The notes beneath the pieces were generated by a model. It ran no database searches, was not told the DNA's origin, and saw nothing but the letters and a program-made list of their open reading frames with translations. The position numbers and the translations under genes were made by a program. Source: Streptomyces sp. ISL-66 (lineage in GTDB: Bacteria; Actinomycetota; Actinomycetes; Streptomycetales; Streptomycetaceae). From it: a stretch of 64,000 nt of DNA. The DNA lies in NCBI RefSeq assembly GCF_018614135.1, contig NZ_JAGGOW010000125.1:1-64000 (forward strand), written 5' to 3'. This document shows, piece after piece, positions 33,889 through 43,108 of this stretch (positions are counted from its first letter, which is position 1; every line of letters begins with the position of its first letter).

Positions 33889-34021
33889 TCGGCGGCGTCT
33901 TCTACCTCGCCTGCCGGGCGGCCGAAAGTGGGCCGAAGGCCACGCCCCTTCCCGTACAGTCCGTGCTGCCGCCGATCCGGTGAGAGAGCAGAACCCCCAG
34001 CGGACGAACGAGGGAACACCC

Positions 34022-35383
34022 ATGACCGTCGAATCCGGCACCGGCACCCGGCACCGCTCGCCGGCACCACCGGTGCCCGAACTGGATCCCGCCGTCGTGG
34101 AGCGGTGGCACGCGGGGGGCGGCGAGCTGATCGAGCTGCTGGCCCAGGTGTGCGGACGGCTCGGCGGCGTCGGAGCGTTCCGGCTCGGGGACCGGTCGGC
34201 GGGCGGGTCGGAGGCGGGGGCGCGGCCGACGGTGCTGGTCACCGGGCCGCAGGCGATCCAGCACGTGCTGGCCCAGCATCCGCAGCGGTACGTCAAGCGC
34301 TCGCACCGCGCCCGCCTGCTGATCGGCGACGGGGTGCTCGCGGCCACCGGCGAGGCCTGGAAGCGGCAACGGCGCGTCCTGCAGTCCCAGTTCACGGGGA
34401 CCGGGATGCGCCGCTACGAGCAGCGCATCACCGAGGCGGCGCGGACCACCGCCGGGCGCTGGGCCGCGTACGCCCGCAGCGGGCAGGTCCTGGACGTCGG
34501 CGAGGAGATGCGGCGCTTCGCCCTGGACACCATCTGGCGCTCCCTGACCGGGTATCCCCTCGACGAGGACACCGAGCGCGAACTGGCCGCCGTAGCGGCC
34601 GTGGTGGCCGCGATGCCGACGCTGCCGGCCGATTCGGCCGACGCCGGCGAAGCCGTGGGCGCCGAGCTGGCCCGCATCGACGCCGTCGCCGGGCACGCCA
34701 TCGCCACCGCGCGCCGCGGCGCGGTCGGTCCGGACGGGCCGGGGCTCTTGCACCTGCTGGTGGAGGCTTCGGCGGAGCGGCCCGAGTACACCGACCGGCT
34801 GATCCGCGACGAGCTCGTCACGCTGCTGGTCGCGGGGCACGAGACCACCGCCACCACGCTGACCTGGCTGTACCTGCTCCTGGACCGCCATCCGGAGGCC
34901 CGCGAGGAGGCCCTGGCGGCGGGCGGCGACGGCTCACCGGAGCGCCGGGAGGCCATCCAGGCCCTGGTCAACGAGACGTTGCGGCTGTACCCGTCCGCGT
35001 GGATCCTGCCCCGCCACGCCGTCGAGGACGACGTCCTGGGCGGCTACGCCATCGCGGCGGGCACCGATGTGGTCGTCTGCCCGTACCTGGCGCACCGCGC
35101 TCCCGAACTGTGGCCGGAACCGGAGCGGTTCGATCCCCGGCGCTTCACCGCTCCGGGCGGGCGTCCGGCCGTGTCGGGCGGGTACGTGCCCTTCGGCCTC
35201 GGGCCGCGCGCCTGCCTCGGGCTGCAGTTCGCCCTGCGCGAGTCGACCGTACTGCTCGAGCACCTGCTGCCCGCCTACGCGCCGGACTTCCACTCGGTCC
35301 CGGACAAGGCCGCGTACAGCATCACGGTCCGCCCCGACGGACCGACTCCGGCCACGCTCAGCGGTCGGCGAGGCGGCGGCTGA
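34022..35383 (+). CDS. Cytochrome P450
   Basis: The 453-residue protein has all P450 signatures. The oxygen-activation motif AGHETT is at about residues 271-276. ExxR reads ETLRLYP at 318-324. The heme-binding loop FGLGPRACLG has Cys398 as the axial ligand. An early arginine-rich helix C reads GEAWKRQRRVLQSQF. The pattern (PERFDPRRF before the heme loop) is closer to the CYP4/CYP102-like class than to typical Streptomyces CYP105. It inserts oxygen into an unknown substrate with electrons from ferredoxin. No ferredoxin gene is adjacent. GAGGGA precedes the ATG at 34022. The 3' end overlaps the convergent esterase gene by 26 bases. Confidence 0.93.
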   Translation: MTVESGTGTRHRSPAPPVPELDPAVVERWHAGGGELIELLAQVCGRLGGVGAFRLGDRSAGGSEAGARPTVLVTGPQAIQHVLAQHPQRYVKRSHRARLLIGDGVLAATGEAWKRQRRVLQSQFTGTGMRRYEQRITEAARTTAGRWAAYARSGQVLDVGEEMRRFALDTIWRSLTGYPLDEDTERELAAVAAVVAAMPTLPADSADAGEAVGAELARIDAVAGHAIATARRGAVGPDGPGLLHLLVEASAERPEYTDRLIRDELVTLLVAGHETTATTLTWLYLLLDRHPEAREEALAAGGDGSPERREAIQALVNETLRLYPSAWILPRHAVEDDVLGGYAIAAGTDVVVCPYLAHRAPELWPEPERFDPRRFTAPGGRPAVSGGYVPFGLGPRACLGLQFALRESTVLLEHLLPAYAPDFHSVPDKAAYSITVRPDGPTPATLSGRRGGG

Positions 35384-36467
35384 GCCATTCCAGCGACGGC
35401 GGGATCTCGCGCTTCCACGTGTTGAAGCTGTGCCCGCCGTGGTCGAGGGTGATCGACGAGACCTGGGCGGGGGCCTTCACCTTCTGGATGAACTTCTGCG
35501 TCGCCTGGTAATTGTCCTCGCCCTGGAGCGAGGTGGTGACGAGGAACGAAGTGTTCCCCTGGGGCAGGTGGTCCAGGCTCCACAGCAGGTCGGAACGCTT
35601 CTGCTCGTCCGTGTTGCCGTGGAAGAGGTCGCCCGCGCCGTAGCTTTCGGGCTCGTAGTCCGCGGACAGACCCACGCCGGCCGAGTAGGTCTCCGGGTGC
35701 TCCAGTGCGATCTTCAGGGCGCAGTAGCCACCGGTGGAATCGCCCATCATTGCGAGGTACCGGGGCGAGGCGCCGATCCGGTAGGCGCCCGAAAGGGCCT
35801 TGGGGAGGTCGGTCCCGAAGAACGTCTCGGTCTGCGGTCCGCCCGGTATGTCGATGCACTGGGTGTTGCGCGGCGGGGAGACCGTGGGCCGCATCAGCAC
35901 CAGGATCATCGGATTCGCCTTCTTCTCCCTGGCCAGCGTCCACGCGGTCCTCGGGTAGGGCAGCGGCTTCAGCAGGTTCTCCGCCGTACCGGGGTAGCCG
36001 GTGAGGACGACGGCGGCGGGGAAGACCCGGTGCTCGTTGCCCTTCTGGAAGTACTCCGGCGGCAGGTACACGTAGGCCGGGGTCGCGATCTTGGACCGCT
36101 CGCCCTCGATCAGGACCTTCTCGATCTCGCCGACCACCTGCTTCGTCCCGCTGCCGGGCACGTCCGGCTTCTGCCGGCCGGTCACCCGCACGGACGAAGT
36201 GCCGGGCCCGTCCTGCGCGCTGACGGTGGCCGCCTTCTCCCGCCCGACCAGTTCCGTCCAGGAACCGTAGATCAGGAAGCTGCGGTTCGCCGCGAGACCG
36301 ACGGCGGACAGCACGAGCACCTGCACGGCGAGGACCAGGCCCATCCGCCCGAGGACCCGGCGCCACCCCGCTCTCGCGAAGCGCGGCCACCACCGTACGG
36401 CGGCCGCGAACATCAGTGCCGTGGCGAACAGGACGACCACGAAGAGCGTGTTGCTGGTCAGACTCAC
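35358..36467 (-). CDS. Membrane-anchored alpha/beta-hydrolase (esterase D/antigen 85-like)
   Basis: The ~369-residue protein begins with membrane helices (LFVVVLFATALMFAAAV and GLVLAVQVLVLSAVGLA). An external hydrolase domain follows, with YVYLPPEYFQKG, the nucleophile elbow MGDSTGGYCALKIAL, an Asp in GLSADYEPES and the catalytic His in DHGGHSFNTWKREIP. This layout matches actinobacterial esterase-fold proteins related to mycolyl transferases; the substrate is unknown. The GTG at 36467 begins the first helix. A further GTG at 36536 would add a basic tail of 23 residues, and neither has a strong ribosome site. It overlaps the P450 gene tail to tail. Confidence 0.85.
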   Translation of the reverse strand: MSLTSNTLFVVVLFATALMFAAAVRWWPRFARAGWRRVLGRMGLVLAVQVLVLSAVGLAANRSFLIYGSWTELVGREKAATVSAQDGPGTSSVRVTGRQKPDVPGSGTKQVVGEIEKVLIEGERSKIATPAYVYLPPEYFQKGNEHRVFPAAVVLTGYPGTAENLLKPLPYPRTAWTLAREKKANPMILVLMRPTVSPPRNTQCIDIPGGPQTETFFGTDLPKALSGAYRIGASPRYLAMMGDSTGGYCALKIALEHPETYSAGVGLSADYEPESYGAGDLFHGNTDEQKRSDLLWSLDHLPQGNTSFLVTTSLQGEDNYQATQKFIQKVKAPAQVSSITLDHGGHSFNTWKREIPPSLEWLSRRLADR

Positions 36468-36591
36468 GAGACGGGAGGCCTTCTGGGACGGTTCCGCTGG
36501 GAACGGGCTTCGGCGGCGCACCGCTTCCAGGTGCACATCAAGCTAGACCGCCGCGCGAACCGATCCGTTGCCTCACAGGAGCATCTGATGA

Positions 36592-39186
36592 TCACGGCCC
36601 CGCGGTCCGGCCGCGCCACCGGGGGCGCACGAGGACGCCTCCGATGAGCAGGGCGCCCGCTGCGGTGCCGGCGAGGCCGGCGCTCAGCCCCTCGGGGAGG
36701 TACGAGCAGGACAGCCGGTCGGCGCCGCCACTGCCCAGCGGGACGCCGAGCAGGCCCTGGTACGAGACCGGGGCGCGGGCCGGGCCGCCGTCCACCGAGC
36801 AGGTCCAGCCGGGGGACGCGGTGGTGGCGATGACGGCCGTGCCGGTCGAGCCCTCGGGGAGCCGGGCCTCCAGGGTGTGGCCGCCGGCCGTGACCCCGGT
36901 GGCTCCGGTGGCCTTCAGGCGGGCCACGGCCGCGTCGAAGGCGGCCTGGTCCAGGCATCCGAGTACGTCGGGCGGGAGGATCTGGCCGTCCTGCGGGGTG
37001 TGGACGGAGAAGGTGAACCGGCCGTCGGTCCCGGCGGCGCCCAGCTCCTTGAGCGGTGCGCTGACGGCGGGCGGCTTTCCGTAGAAGCTCTCGCGGCGGG
37101 CCGTGCCCTCGGCCTGCGCGGTCGCGTTCAGGTCCGGCGCGTACAGGAACGCCCGCTCGCCGGGGGCGCAGCGGGCTGTGAACGCGGTCCAGTGCTCGGC
37201 GCCCTCGCCCGCGGCCCGGGGCAGTGCGAATCCGCGCCCGGACGCGGGCGCGGGGGGCCCGCCGGCGTGGGAGAGCGCGGGCACGGTGTAGACCCGGGCG
37301 CCGAGGGCGGCCTGACGGCGGGCCCAGACCGAGCCCTCGGGGGCGCCGTAGGCGTGGTCGCTGCCGGGCGCGCGGACGGTGACCAGTGGCGGGGCGGGCT
37401 GGGAACGGGCGGTGACCGCGTCCTCGCCGACCGGCTCCAGGACGGTGCCGATGCCGAGGAGGGCGCGCAGGACGGGGTCGGGTGCGGGCCACAGGTGGCG
37501 GCCGCCCATGGCCTGGCCGAGACCCAGGCCGCGCAGTCCGCGCGCGGTCTCCACGCTCACGTAGCTGCTGTAGTAGGCGCCGCCCTGGCCGCCGACGAGC
37601 ATCGCGTCGTTGTCGGTGACGAACACGTCGGGGCCCGCGTCGGCGCGGGTGGCGGGCCAGTTCTCGCGTTCCCGCAGGGCTTGGTGGGCGTCGGTGCCCA
37701 GCGCGGTCATGGTCTGGGGGCGGGCGGGGCCGCGCCGACGGGGGTCGTCGACGACGGCGTTGCCGTAGACGGCGTGGGCGGTGCTCGCGAAGACCGAGAC
37801 GGCCAGCAGCACCATGACGCCGATGCGGGCGGGGCGGCGCAGCCCGCGCGCGTAGAACAGCAGCAGGACGAGGGTGGTGGCGCCGGCGGCCAGGACTCCG
37901 ATGAGGGCGTACCGGTTGACGGGCGGCTGGTCGTAGGTGGCCGCGACGAGCAGGACCAGCAGGGCGGCTCCGCCGAGCAGGGCCCGGGGTCGGGGCATGT
38001 GGGCGAGGCAGATCCATGCGGCCATCGCGAGCATGCCGCTGAGGACGAAGGACTCGCGGAAGGGCGCGCCGTGCGGGAGGGCCCCGCCCTGCCAGAGCCT
38101 GGCGGTGGGGGTGACGACGAAGGAGATCGCGGTGAGCAGCAGGAGCCCGAACCAGGCGGCGCGTTCGCGGACGCGGACCTTCGACTGGAAGGGCAGGGTC
38201 AGCACGAGGAGGAGGACGAGCACCCCGGCGTAGATGTTGGGGGCGGGCGGACGGGGGTGCGTGCCCGGTATGAGCATCGAGAGGTACGCCAGTGGGTCGG
38301 TGCGCACGCTGAGGACGTAGAGCTCGGTGGGCTGGGCCCGCTGGTTGGCCAGCGCGCACACCAGGACGGCGGGCGCGGCGAGCAGCAGCCCGGTGGCGGT
38401 CATGGTGGCGGCCCGCCACAGGGCGCGGCCCCGGGTGCGCTGGTCGGTGTCGGCGAGCAGGAGCCGTACGAGGAGGACGAGCGCGGTGGCGAGGGTGGCC
38501 ATGGCGGCGGTGTAGAAGTTGGCGAACCAGCACAGGGCCACGAGGAGGCTGCCGAGGACCCAGCGGCGGCCGGTCAGGCACCAGTCGGCGGCGAGGCCCA
38601 GCATCGGTATCGCGACCAGGCCCCAGGTCCACATCGGGACGACGGCGCCCTCGGTGACTCCCCAGCCGCACACCGCGTAGCCGACGGAGAGCAGGGCGCG
38701 CAGCCACGGCGAGCCGGGGCGCAGCCGGCCCAGGTAGACGGTCATCAGGGCGGCGGCGAGGCCGATGCTGAGAAGGCTGACGAGGTAGACGGAGAACTCG
38801 GCGTGGTGGCGGGGCAGGGCGCCGGTCAGCCAGGAGAACGGGTTGGTCAGATAAGTGAAGAAGTCGCCGAGGAAACCGACGCCGTAGCCGCTCTGCCAGT
38901 TGAAGAGCAGGTCGCCCTGGGCCTTTCCGTGCTGGAGGTCCCAGAGGTGGGTGTGGAACGGTACGTATTGGTGGCGCAGGTCGTTGTCGGCGCGCGGGAT
39001 CGATCCGAAGGGATACGTTCCGCGAACGGCGAGACCGGTGGCGTAGGCGGCCATCGATATGAATGCGGCGACGAGAGCGGAAAGGAATTGTATATTCCGC
39101 TTTACCCCGCCGACCTGGCCTTCAGCCCCTCTGCGCCGCCGTGCGAGGACGGGACTTTCGACAGGAGGAATCGACGTGGCGGTCAT
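36592..39186 (-). CDS. YfhO-type polytopic membrane protein
   Basis: The 864-residue protein has a dozen or more predicted helices in the first ~560 residues. It starts MTATSIPPVESPVLARRR. The first outer loop (YPFGSIPRADNDLRHQYVPF) and QSGYGVGFLGDFFTYLTNPF are typical of YfhO/GT-C-fold proteins. A large C-terminal extracytoplasmic domain and one last helix follow (LSAGLAGTAAGALLIGGVLV). Family members are thought to transfer sugars to wall polymers; B. subtilis YfhO modifies lipoteichoic acid. The exact role here is unknown. The ATG at 39186 was chosen at the start of the conserved region. Confidence 0.85.
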   Translation of the reverse strand: MTATSIPPVESPVLARRRRGAEGQVGGVKRNIQFLSALVAAFISMAAYATGLAVRGTYPFGSIPRADNDLRHQYVPFHTHLWDLQHGKAQGDLLFNWQSGYGVGFLGDFFTYLTNPFSWLTGALPRHHAEFSVYLVSLLSIGLAAALMTVYLGRLRPGSPWLRALLSVGYAVCGWGVTEGAVVPMWTWGLVAIPMLGLAADWCLTGRRWVLGSLLVALCWFANFYTAAMATLATALVLLVRLLLADTDQRTRGRALWRAATMTATGLLLAAPAVLVCALANQRAQPTELYVLSVRTDPLAYLSMLIPGTHPRPPAPNIYAGVLVLLLVLTLPFQSKVRVRERAAWFGLLLLTAISFVVTPTARLWQGGALPHGAPFRESFVLSGMLAMAAWICLAHMPRPRALLGGAALLVLLVAATYDQPPVNRYALIGVLAAGATTLVLLLFYARGLRRPARIGVMVLLAVSVFASTAHAVYGNAVVDDPRRRGPARPQTMTALGTDAHQALRERENWPATRADAGPDVFVTDNDAMLVGGQGGAYYSSYVSVETARGLRGLGLGQAMGGRHLWPAPDPVLRALLGIGTVLEPVGEDAVTARSQPAPPLVTVRAPGSDHAYGAPEGSVWARRQAALGARVYTVPALSHAGGPPAPASGRGFALPRAAGEGAEHWTAFTARCAPGERAFLYAPDLNATAQAEGTARRESFYGKPPAVSAPLKELGAAGTDGRFTFSVHTPQDGQILPPDVLGCLDQAAFDAAVARLKATGATGVTAGGHTLEARLPEGSTGTAVIATTASPGWTCSVDGGPARAPVSYQGLLGVPLGSGGADRLSCSYLPEGLSAGLAGTAAGALLIGGVLVRPRWRGRTAGP

Positions 39187-39494
39187 CTGGCAAACCCTTG
39201 TGCGCGATTTATCGGCCACGGGCAGGCCGCCTATTGATCGCACCCTATGTACCGAGCCAAAAGAATTACGCACCGACCCCAAAGAATATGATCGCCATCA
39301 CGAGCACATACAGAACAAATGCGCACATAAAGGAGATAATCGCACACCGACGCCGCCGCTTATCGCACGGTCGGTCCCCAGCCTCCCGCCGGTGTGCGCC
39401 CCGGCACATCCGCGTGCCGGAAGAGGGGCGGAAGGAGGGGTGGAAGCAGGGCCGGAAAGAGGGCCGGAACCCCCGGATCCCGTAGGCTCGGCGG
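39187..39494. promoter_or_regulatory. Divergent promoter region
   Basis: This 308-base gap separates two divergent genes. Its left part (39200-39350) is AT-rich for this genome. At the right end TAGGCT (39483-39488) lies six bases before the ATG of the Sua5/YciO gene, which has no Shine-Dalgarno sequence, so a leaderless transcript is likely. A purine-rich GGAAGGAGGGGTGG stretch covers about 39420-39470. No gene is seen. Confidence 0.5.
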
Positions 39495-40115
39495 ATGGCT
39501 AAGTACTTCGACGTACACCCCGACAACCCCCAGCCCCGCACCATCGGCAGCATCGCCGACAGCATCCGTTCCGGCGGACTCGTCGCGTACCCGACGGACT
39601 CCTGCTACGCGCTGGGCTGCAAGATGGGCAACCGTGAGGGCGTCGACCGCATCCGGTCGATCCGGCGGCTCGACGACCGCCACCACTTCACGCTGGTGTG
39701 CGAGAACTTCGCACAGCTGGGCCAGTTCGTGATCATCGACAACGACGTCTTCCGCGCGATCAAGGCGTCCACCCCCGGCAGCTACACCTTCATCCTCCCG
39801 GCGACGAAGGAGGTTCCGCGCCAGCTGCAGCACCCCAAGAAGAAGACGGTCGGGGTCCGCATCCCCGACCACGTCGTGGCGCAGGCCCTGCTGGCCGAAC
39901 TCGGCGAGCCGCTGCTGTCCAGCACGCTGCTCCTGCCGGACGAGACCGAGCCGATGACCCAGGGCTGGGAGATCAAGGACCGGCTCGACCACGTCGTGGA
40001 CATGGTGGTCGACTCCGGTGAATGCGGGACGATGCCGACCACCGTCATCGACTTCTCCAGCGGCGAGGCGGAAATCGTCCGCCGGGGCGCCGGGGACACC
40101 GCCCGCTTCGAGTAA
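39495..40115 (+). CDS. Sua5/YciO/YrdC-family protein (YciO type)
   Basis: The 206-residue protein has the YrdC-type fold: IADSIRSGGLVAYPTDSCYA, then RIRSIRRLDDRHHFTLVCEN and PGSYTFILPATKEVPR, and KKTVGVRIPDHVV. YrdC/Sua5 enzymes make threonylcarbamoyl-AMP for tRNA t6A. This sequence is of the YciO subtype, as judged by the PTDSCYALGC and FTLVCEN patterns, whose cellular job is less certain. TAGGCT lies six bases upstream of the ATG and no ribosome site is present, so the gene is probably leaderless. It is convergent with a small hypothetical gene. Confidence 0.88.
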   Translation: MAKYFDVHPDNPQPRTIGSIADSIRSGGLVAYPTDSCYALGCKMGNREGVDRIRSIRRLDDRHHFTLVCENFAQLGQFVIIDNDVFRAIKASTPGSYTFILPATKEVPRQLQHPKKKTVGVRIPDHVVAQALLAELGEPLLSSTLLLPDETEPMTQGWEIKDRLDHVVDMVVDSGECGTMPTTVIDFSSGEAEIVRRGAGDTARFE

Positions 40116-40196
40116 CGGGCGGACGGGCAGGCACGCACGCGGAGGCAGGCACGCACGTATGCATGTACGTACGCAGGCGCTCGGTCGGTCCGGCCG

Positions 40197-40448
40197 TCAG
40201 GAAGGCCCGTACACGATGGGCTTGAGGCCGTAGTCGAGCTCGGCTCCGTCCACCAGGAGCGCTTCGACCGTCCGGGTGGCCGGATCGATGTCGGCCACCA
40301 TCCCCTCCCCCGAGTAGCGGGGGTAACCGGAGGCGCCGTTCCCGCCGGTCGGCGCGACGACGGCGGACCGGACGGCGTCCTGCCGGGACCCCTCCACCAC
40401 GTGCTCGGGCACCAGCAGGATCTCGAAGTTCTGTGGTTCGCTGCTCAT
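40197..40448 (-). CDS. Small hypothetical protein, 83 aa
   Basis: The frame reads MSSEPQNFEILLVPEHVVEG and ends GLKPIVYGPS. It looks like a small beta-rich soluble protein. The ATG at 40448 is preceded by GGGGG. I do not recognise the family. Codon use supports a real gene. The 81 bases between it and the convergent YciO gene contain a doubled GCAGGCACGCACG. Confidence 0.6.
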   Translation of the reverse strand: MSSEPQNFEILLVPEHVVEGSRQDAVRSAVVAPTGGNGASGYPRYSGEGMVADIDPATRTVEALLVDGAELDYGLKPIVYGPS

Positions 40449-40528
40449 CCCCCGACGCTAACCGGCCCCTCGGGATCACGCCGTCCGGCGCCGCCGTCGG
40501 TGAGCCCCTGGAGGCCGGGACGAGAGGA

Positions 40529-41425
40529 CTACGGGCGCCGCGCTCCGTCCTGCGGTCCCGGCTCGTCGCGTGCGGCCGAGGGGTGGCGCAGCAGGCCGCG
40601 GGCCCAGCGTTCGTTGAGGCCGGCCAGGAAACCGATGGCGCCCCAGAAGAACCAGGCCTTGACCACGGCCTCGTGTCCGGCGGCGGAGAGCGGGCCGGGG
40701 CCGCACAGTTCGGCCGCGGAGAGCGGTGGAGTGATGACCGTGAGGATGCCGCCGCTGATGAGCAGGAACAGGGCGGTGGCCAGGAACCATCCCACCACCA
40801 CGCGGTACCAGCCCTCTTGCCGCAGGCTCTGCGCCAACTGGACCGGGTCGGAGGCCGGGTCGGAGCCCGGATTGCCGCGCCCGGAGCGGGCGCGGATCAG
40901 GTTCGCCGGATCGCGCAGGCGCATGATGACGCTGAACACCGCGCCCATCGCGCCGCCCGCGAAGCACACCATCGCGTGGAGGAGGGCCTGTCGCTCCTGG
41001 CAGCCGAAGTCGATGCCGAAGAGTCCCGGCACCCACGCCCCCAGCGCGAGGACGACCAGCAGCACCACGGGGCTGACCACGATCCCGCAGGTCAGTCCGA
41101 CGTTCAGGCCGCGCGCACCGGCGGTGGCCGTGTCCTCCTCGAGCCTGGCCTCGGCGAGGGCCACCGCCGTGTCCAGCCGGCCCACGTCCGCACCCTGGGC
41201 CACGGCCCGCAGGGCGCGCAGCAGGTCCTCGGCGACAGCGGCCCGCGTACGGCGTTCGAAGGCGCGCTGCGAAGCCGCGTAGAGGCGGTCGAGGCGGAGC
41301 ATCAGCTCCGGTTCCGCGCACCACAGCTCGCGCAGCCGCTCCGCGTCGATGCCGGGCACTTCTTCCAGTGCCCGTATCTCCCCGTCGGCCGCGCCCAGGA
41401 ACCACTCGAGTATTCCCCGCCGCAT
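40529..41425 (-). CDS. Hypothetical membrane protein, 298 aa
   Basis: About 95 N-terminal residues form a soluble helical region with Arg/Glu/Ala-rich segments (ELMLRLDRLYAASQRAFERR). Four hydrophobic segments follow, at about residues 110-138, 147-168, 210-232 and 254-272 (including VVKAWFFWGAIGFLAGLNER). Between segments two and three is a polar loop with RLRDPANLIRARSG. No transport or catalytic motif is visible. The ATG at 41425 is preceded by a GGGGG-containing stretch. The family is not recognised. Confidence 0.7.
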   Translation of the reverse strand: MRRGILEWFLGAADGEIRALEEVPGIDAERLRELWCAEPELMLRLDRLYAASQRAFERRTRAAVAEDLLRALRAVAQGADVGRLDTAVALAEARLEEDTATAGARGLNVGLTCGIVVSPVVLLVVLALGAWVPGLFGIDFGCQERQALLHAMVCFAGGAMGAVFSVIMRLRDPANLIRARSGRGNPGSDPASDPVQLAQSLRQEGWYRVVVGWFLATALFLLISGGILTVITPPLSAAELCGPGPLSAAGHEAVVKAWFFWGAIGFLAGLNERWARGLLRHPSAARDEPGPQDGARRP

Positions 41426-41610
41426 CCCAGCCCCCTCTTCGCACAGCAGTTGTACCCGCCTTCGGGCCGCAGCGGTAGCCGCGGACCACCGGCGCTAGAC
41501 CGGCACGGTCATCACGGCCGGGCCGGGCTGTGCGGACAGCGGGGCCGGCCGGCGCACCGGCAGCCGCTCGTCGACGCGACCCGCCGGCGGGGGCTTCCTG
41601 CCGGTGGTGG

Positions 41611-41940
41611 TCAGCGCGCGGCCCCCGAGGCCCCCGCGGTCAGCCAGGGCAGCTCCTCGGCGGTGTAACGGTAGGCACGGAAGACGGCGTTGGGCTCGGA
41701 CGGGAACAGGCCGCGCACTTCGGACTCCTGGTAGGCGCCGAAGTAGGGGACGACGTACTCCCAGCACAGGTAGCCGTCGGGGGTCACCTCGAAGAGCCGG
41801 CCCGAAGGCGAGTCGGTGACGAGGGTGTTGCCGCCGGCGAGACGCTGGGCGCTGCCCATGAAGGGGGCGAAGAAGGACTCGCGGGCCGGGTCGTGGTACT
41901 CCCCCACGCGGACCACGTCGAGGCGGTCGTCGACCCCCGG
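41611..41940 (-). pseudogene. Arylsulfotransferase (ASST) 3' fragment
   Basis: The frame matches only the C-terminal part of ASST-type enzymes: SFFAPFMGSAQRLAGGNTLV, then TDSPSGRLFEVTPDGYLCWE and NAVFRAYRYTAEELPWL. Full proteins have about 400 residues or more; here at most about 110 remain. The upstream residues are Gly/Arg/Pro-rich noise up to the divergent ATP-grasp gene, so the catalytic part is gone. It is a remnant, possibly created when the neighbouring gene was inserted. Confidence 0.7.
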
Positions 41941-42044
41941 GGCTGACGCCCGGCCCCGTCTGCCCGGCCCCGTCTGCCCGACCCCGGCTGCCGGCCGGGG
42001 CACCGTAGGCTCTGCGGATCGGAGGGCTACGGGAGGACGGGCAC

Positions 42045-42947
42045 ATGGCGGGAACCGGAAGCGGGCCGGCAGCGCGGCGGCGTCGGGTGGTGCTGGCCAC
42101 CGATCGGCAGGGCCGGTCGAGGGACGCGGAGCTGCCGGCGCTGGTCGCGGCGCTGCGGGAGCGCGGGACGGACGCGGTGGCGGCCGACTGGGACGATCCG
42201 GAGCATCCGTGGTCCACCGCGGACGCCGTGGTCATACGGTCGACCTGGGGCTACACCCGCCGACCGGCCGAGTTCCTCGCCTGGGCCGACCGGATCGCCT
42301 CGGTGACGGCGCTGCACAACCCGGCCGAGGTGGTGCGCTGGAACCACGACAAGAGGTACTTGGCGGAGCTCGTGGCGCACGGTGTGCCCACGGTGCCGAC
42401 GCGGTTCGTCGCCCCCGGCGACCCGGTCGTCCTGCCTTCGAGCGGCGGCTTCGTCGTCAAGCCGACGGTGTCCGCCGGGGCCCGCGACAGCGCCCGGTAC
42501 ACGCAGGAGCAGCGGCCCGCGGCCGAGGCCCACGTACGGGGCCTCCAGGACGGCGGACAGACGGCGATGGTCCAGCCGTACATGGAGCGCATCGTCGAGG
42601 GCGAGCGGGCGCTGGTGTTCCTGGGCGGCGAGTTCAGCCATTCCGTGCGCAAGGGGCCCGTGCTCACCGACACCGGCCGGGTCGACAACAGCCGTACACC
42701 GCACCCGGACCTGGTGGAACACGTCCCCGGCGCGGCCGAGCTCGCCGTGGCCCGGGCGGCACTGTCCGCCGTGTCCGGGGCCTGCGGCGCCCCGGACGCT
42801 CCCCTGCTGTACGCGCGGGTCGATCTCGCGCTGGACACGGACGGCTCGCCGGTGGTGATGGAACTGGAGCTCATCGAGCCGAACCTCTTCCTCACGCGGA
42901 CCGAGGGCGGACCGCGCCGCTTCGCCGACGCCGTCGGCCGCCTCTGA
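42045..42947 (+). CDS. ATP-grasp domain protein
   Basis: The 300-residue protein has a RimK/DcsG-like ATP-grasp layout. The N-terminal part ends in VVIRSTWGYTRRPAEFLAWA. The ATP-grasp core has HDKRYLAELVAHGVPTVPTR, the lysine of GGFVVKPTVSAGARDS, VQPYMERIVEGERALVFLGG and the metal site VVMELELIEPNLFL. Enzymes of this group ligate a carboxylate to an amine using ATP, for example in D-cycloserine formation; no other pathway gene is present, so the product is unknown. TAGGCT at 42006-42011 may be its -10 and GGGAGG precedes the ATG. Confidence 0.83.
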   Translation: MAGTGSGPAARRRRVVLATDRQGRSRDAELPALVAALRERGTDAVAADWDDPEHPWSTADAVVIRSTWGYTRRPAEFLAWADRIASVTALHNPAEVVRWNHDKRYLAELVAHGVPTVPTRFVAPGDPVVLPSSGGFVVKPTVSAGARDSARYTQEQRPAAEAHVRGLQDGGQTAMVQPYMERIVEGERALVFLGGEFSHSVRKGPVLTDTGRVDNSRTPHPDLVEHVPGAAELAVARAALSAVSGACGAPDAPLLYARVDLALDTDGSPVVMELELIEPNLFLTRTEGGPRRFADAVGRL

Positions 42948-42978
42948 GGGAGCGTCCGCGGCGGCACGTCGGCTCGGG

Positions 42979-43100
42979 CGGGCGGTGTCCGGCGCGGGCC
43001 GACGGTGTCCGGTCCGTGGCGGCACTGTCAGGTCCGTGCCGACGGGGTCCGGCCCCGGTCGACGGTGTCCGCCCCCGTCGGCGGTGTCCGACCCCTGCCG
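42979..43100. repeat. Imperfect 20-bp tandem repeat
   Basis: About six degenerate copies of a unit like GACGGTGTCCGGTCCGTGGC fill the gap between the convergent ATP-grasp and AI-2E-type genes. Copies differ at several positions, so it is an old array. Confidence 0.75.
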
Positions 43101-43108
43101 GCGGTACG

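Noticed and set aside
36877..39237. Open frame of about 790 codons antisense to the YfhO-type gene
   Set aside because: Gly/Ala/Glu-rich with no motif; the opposite strand gives membrane helices and conserved loops.
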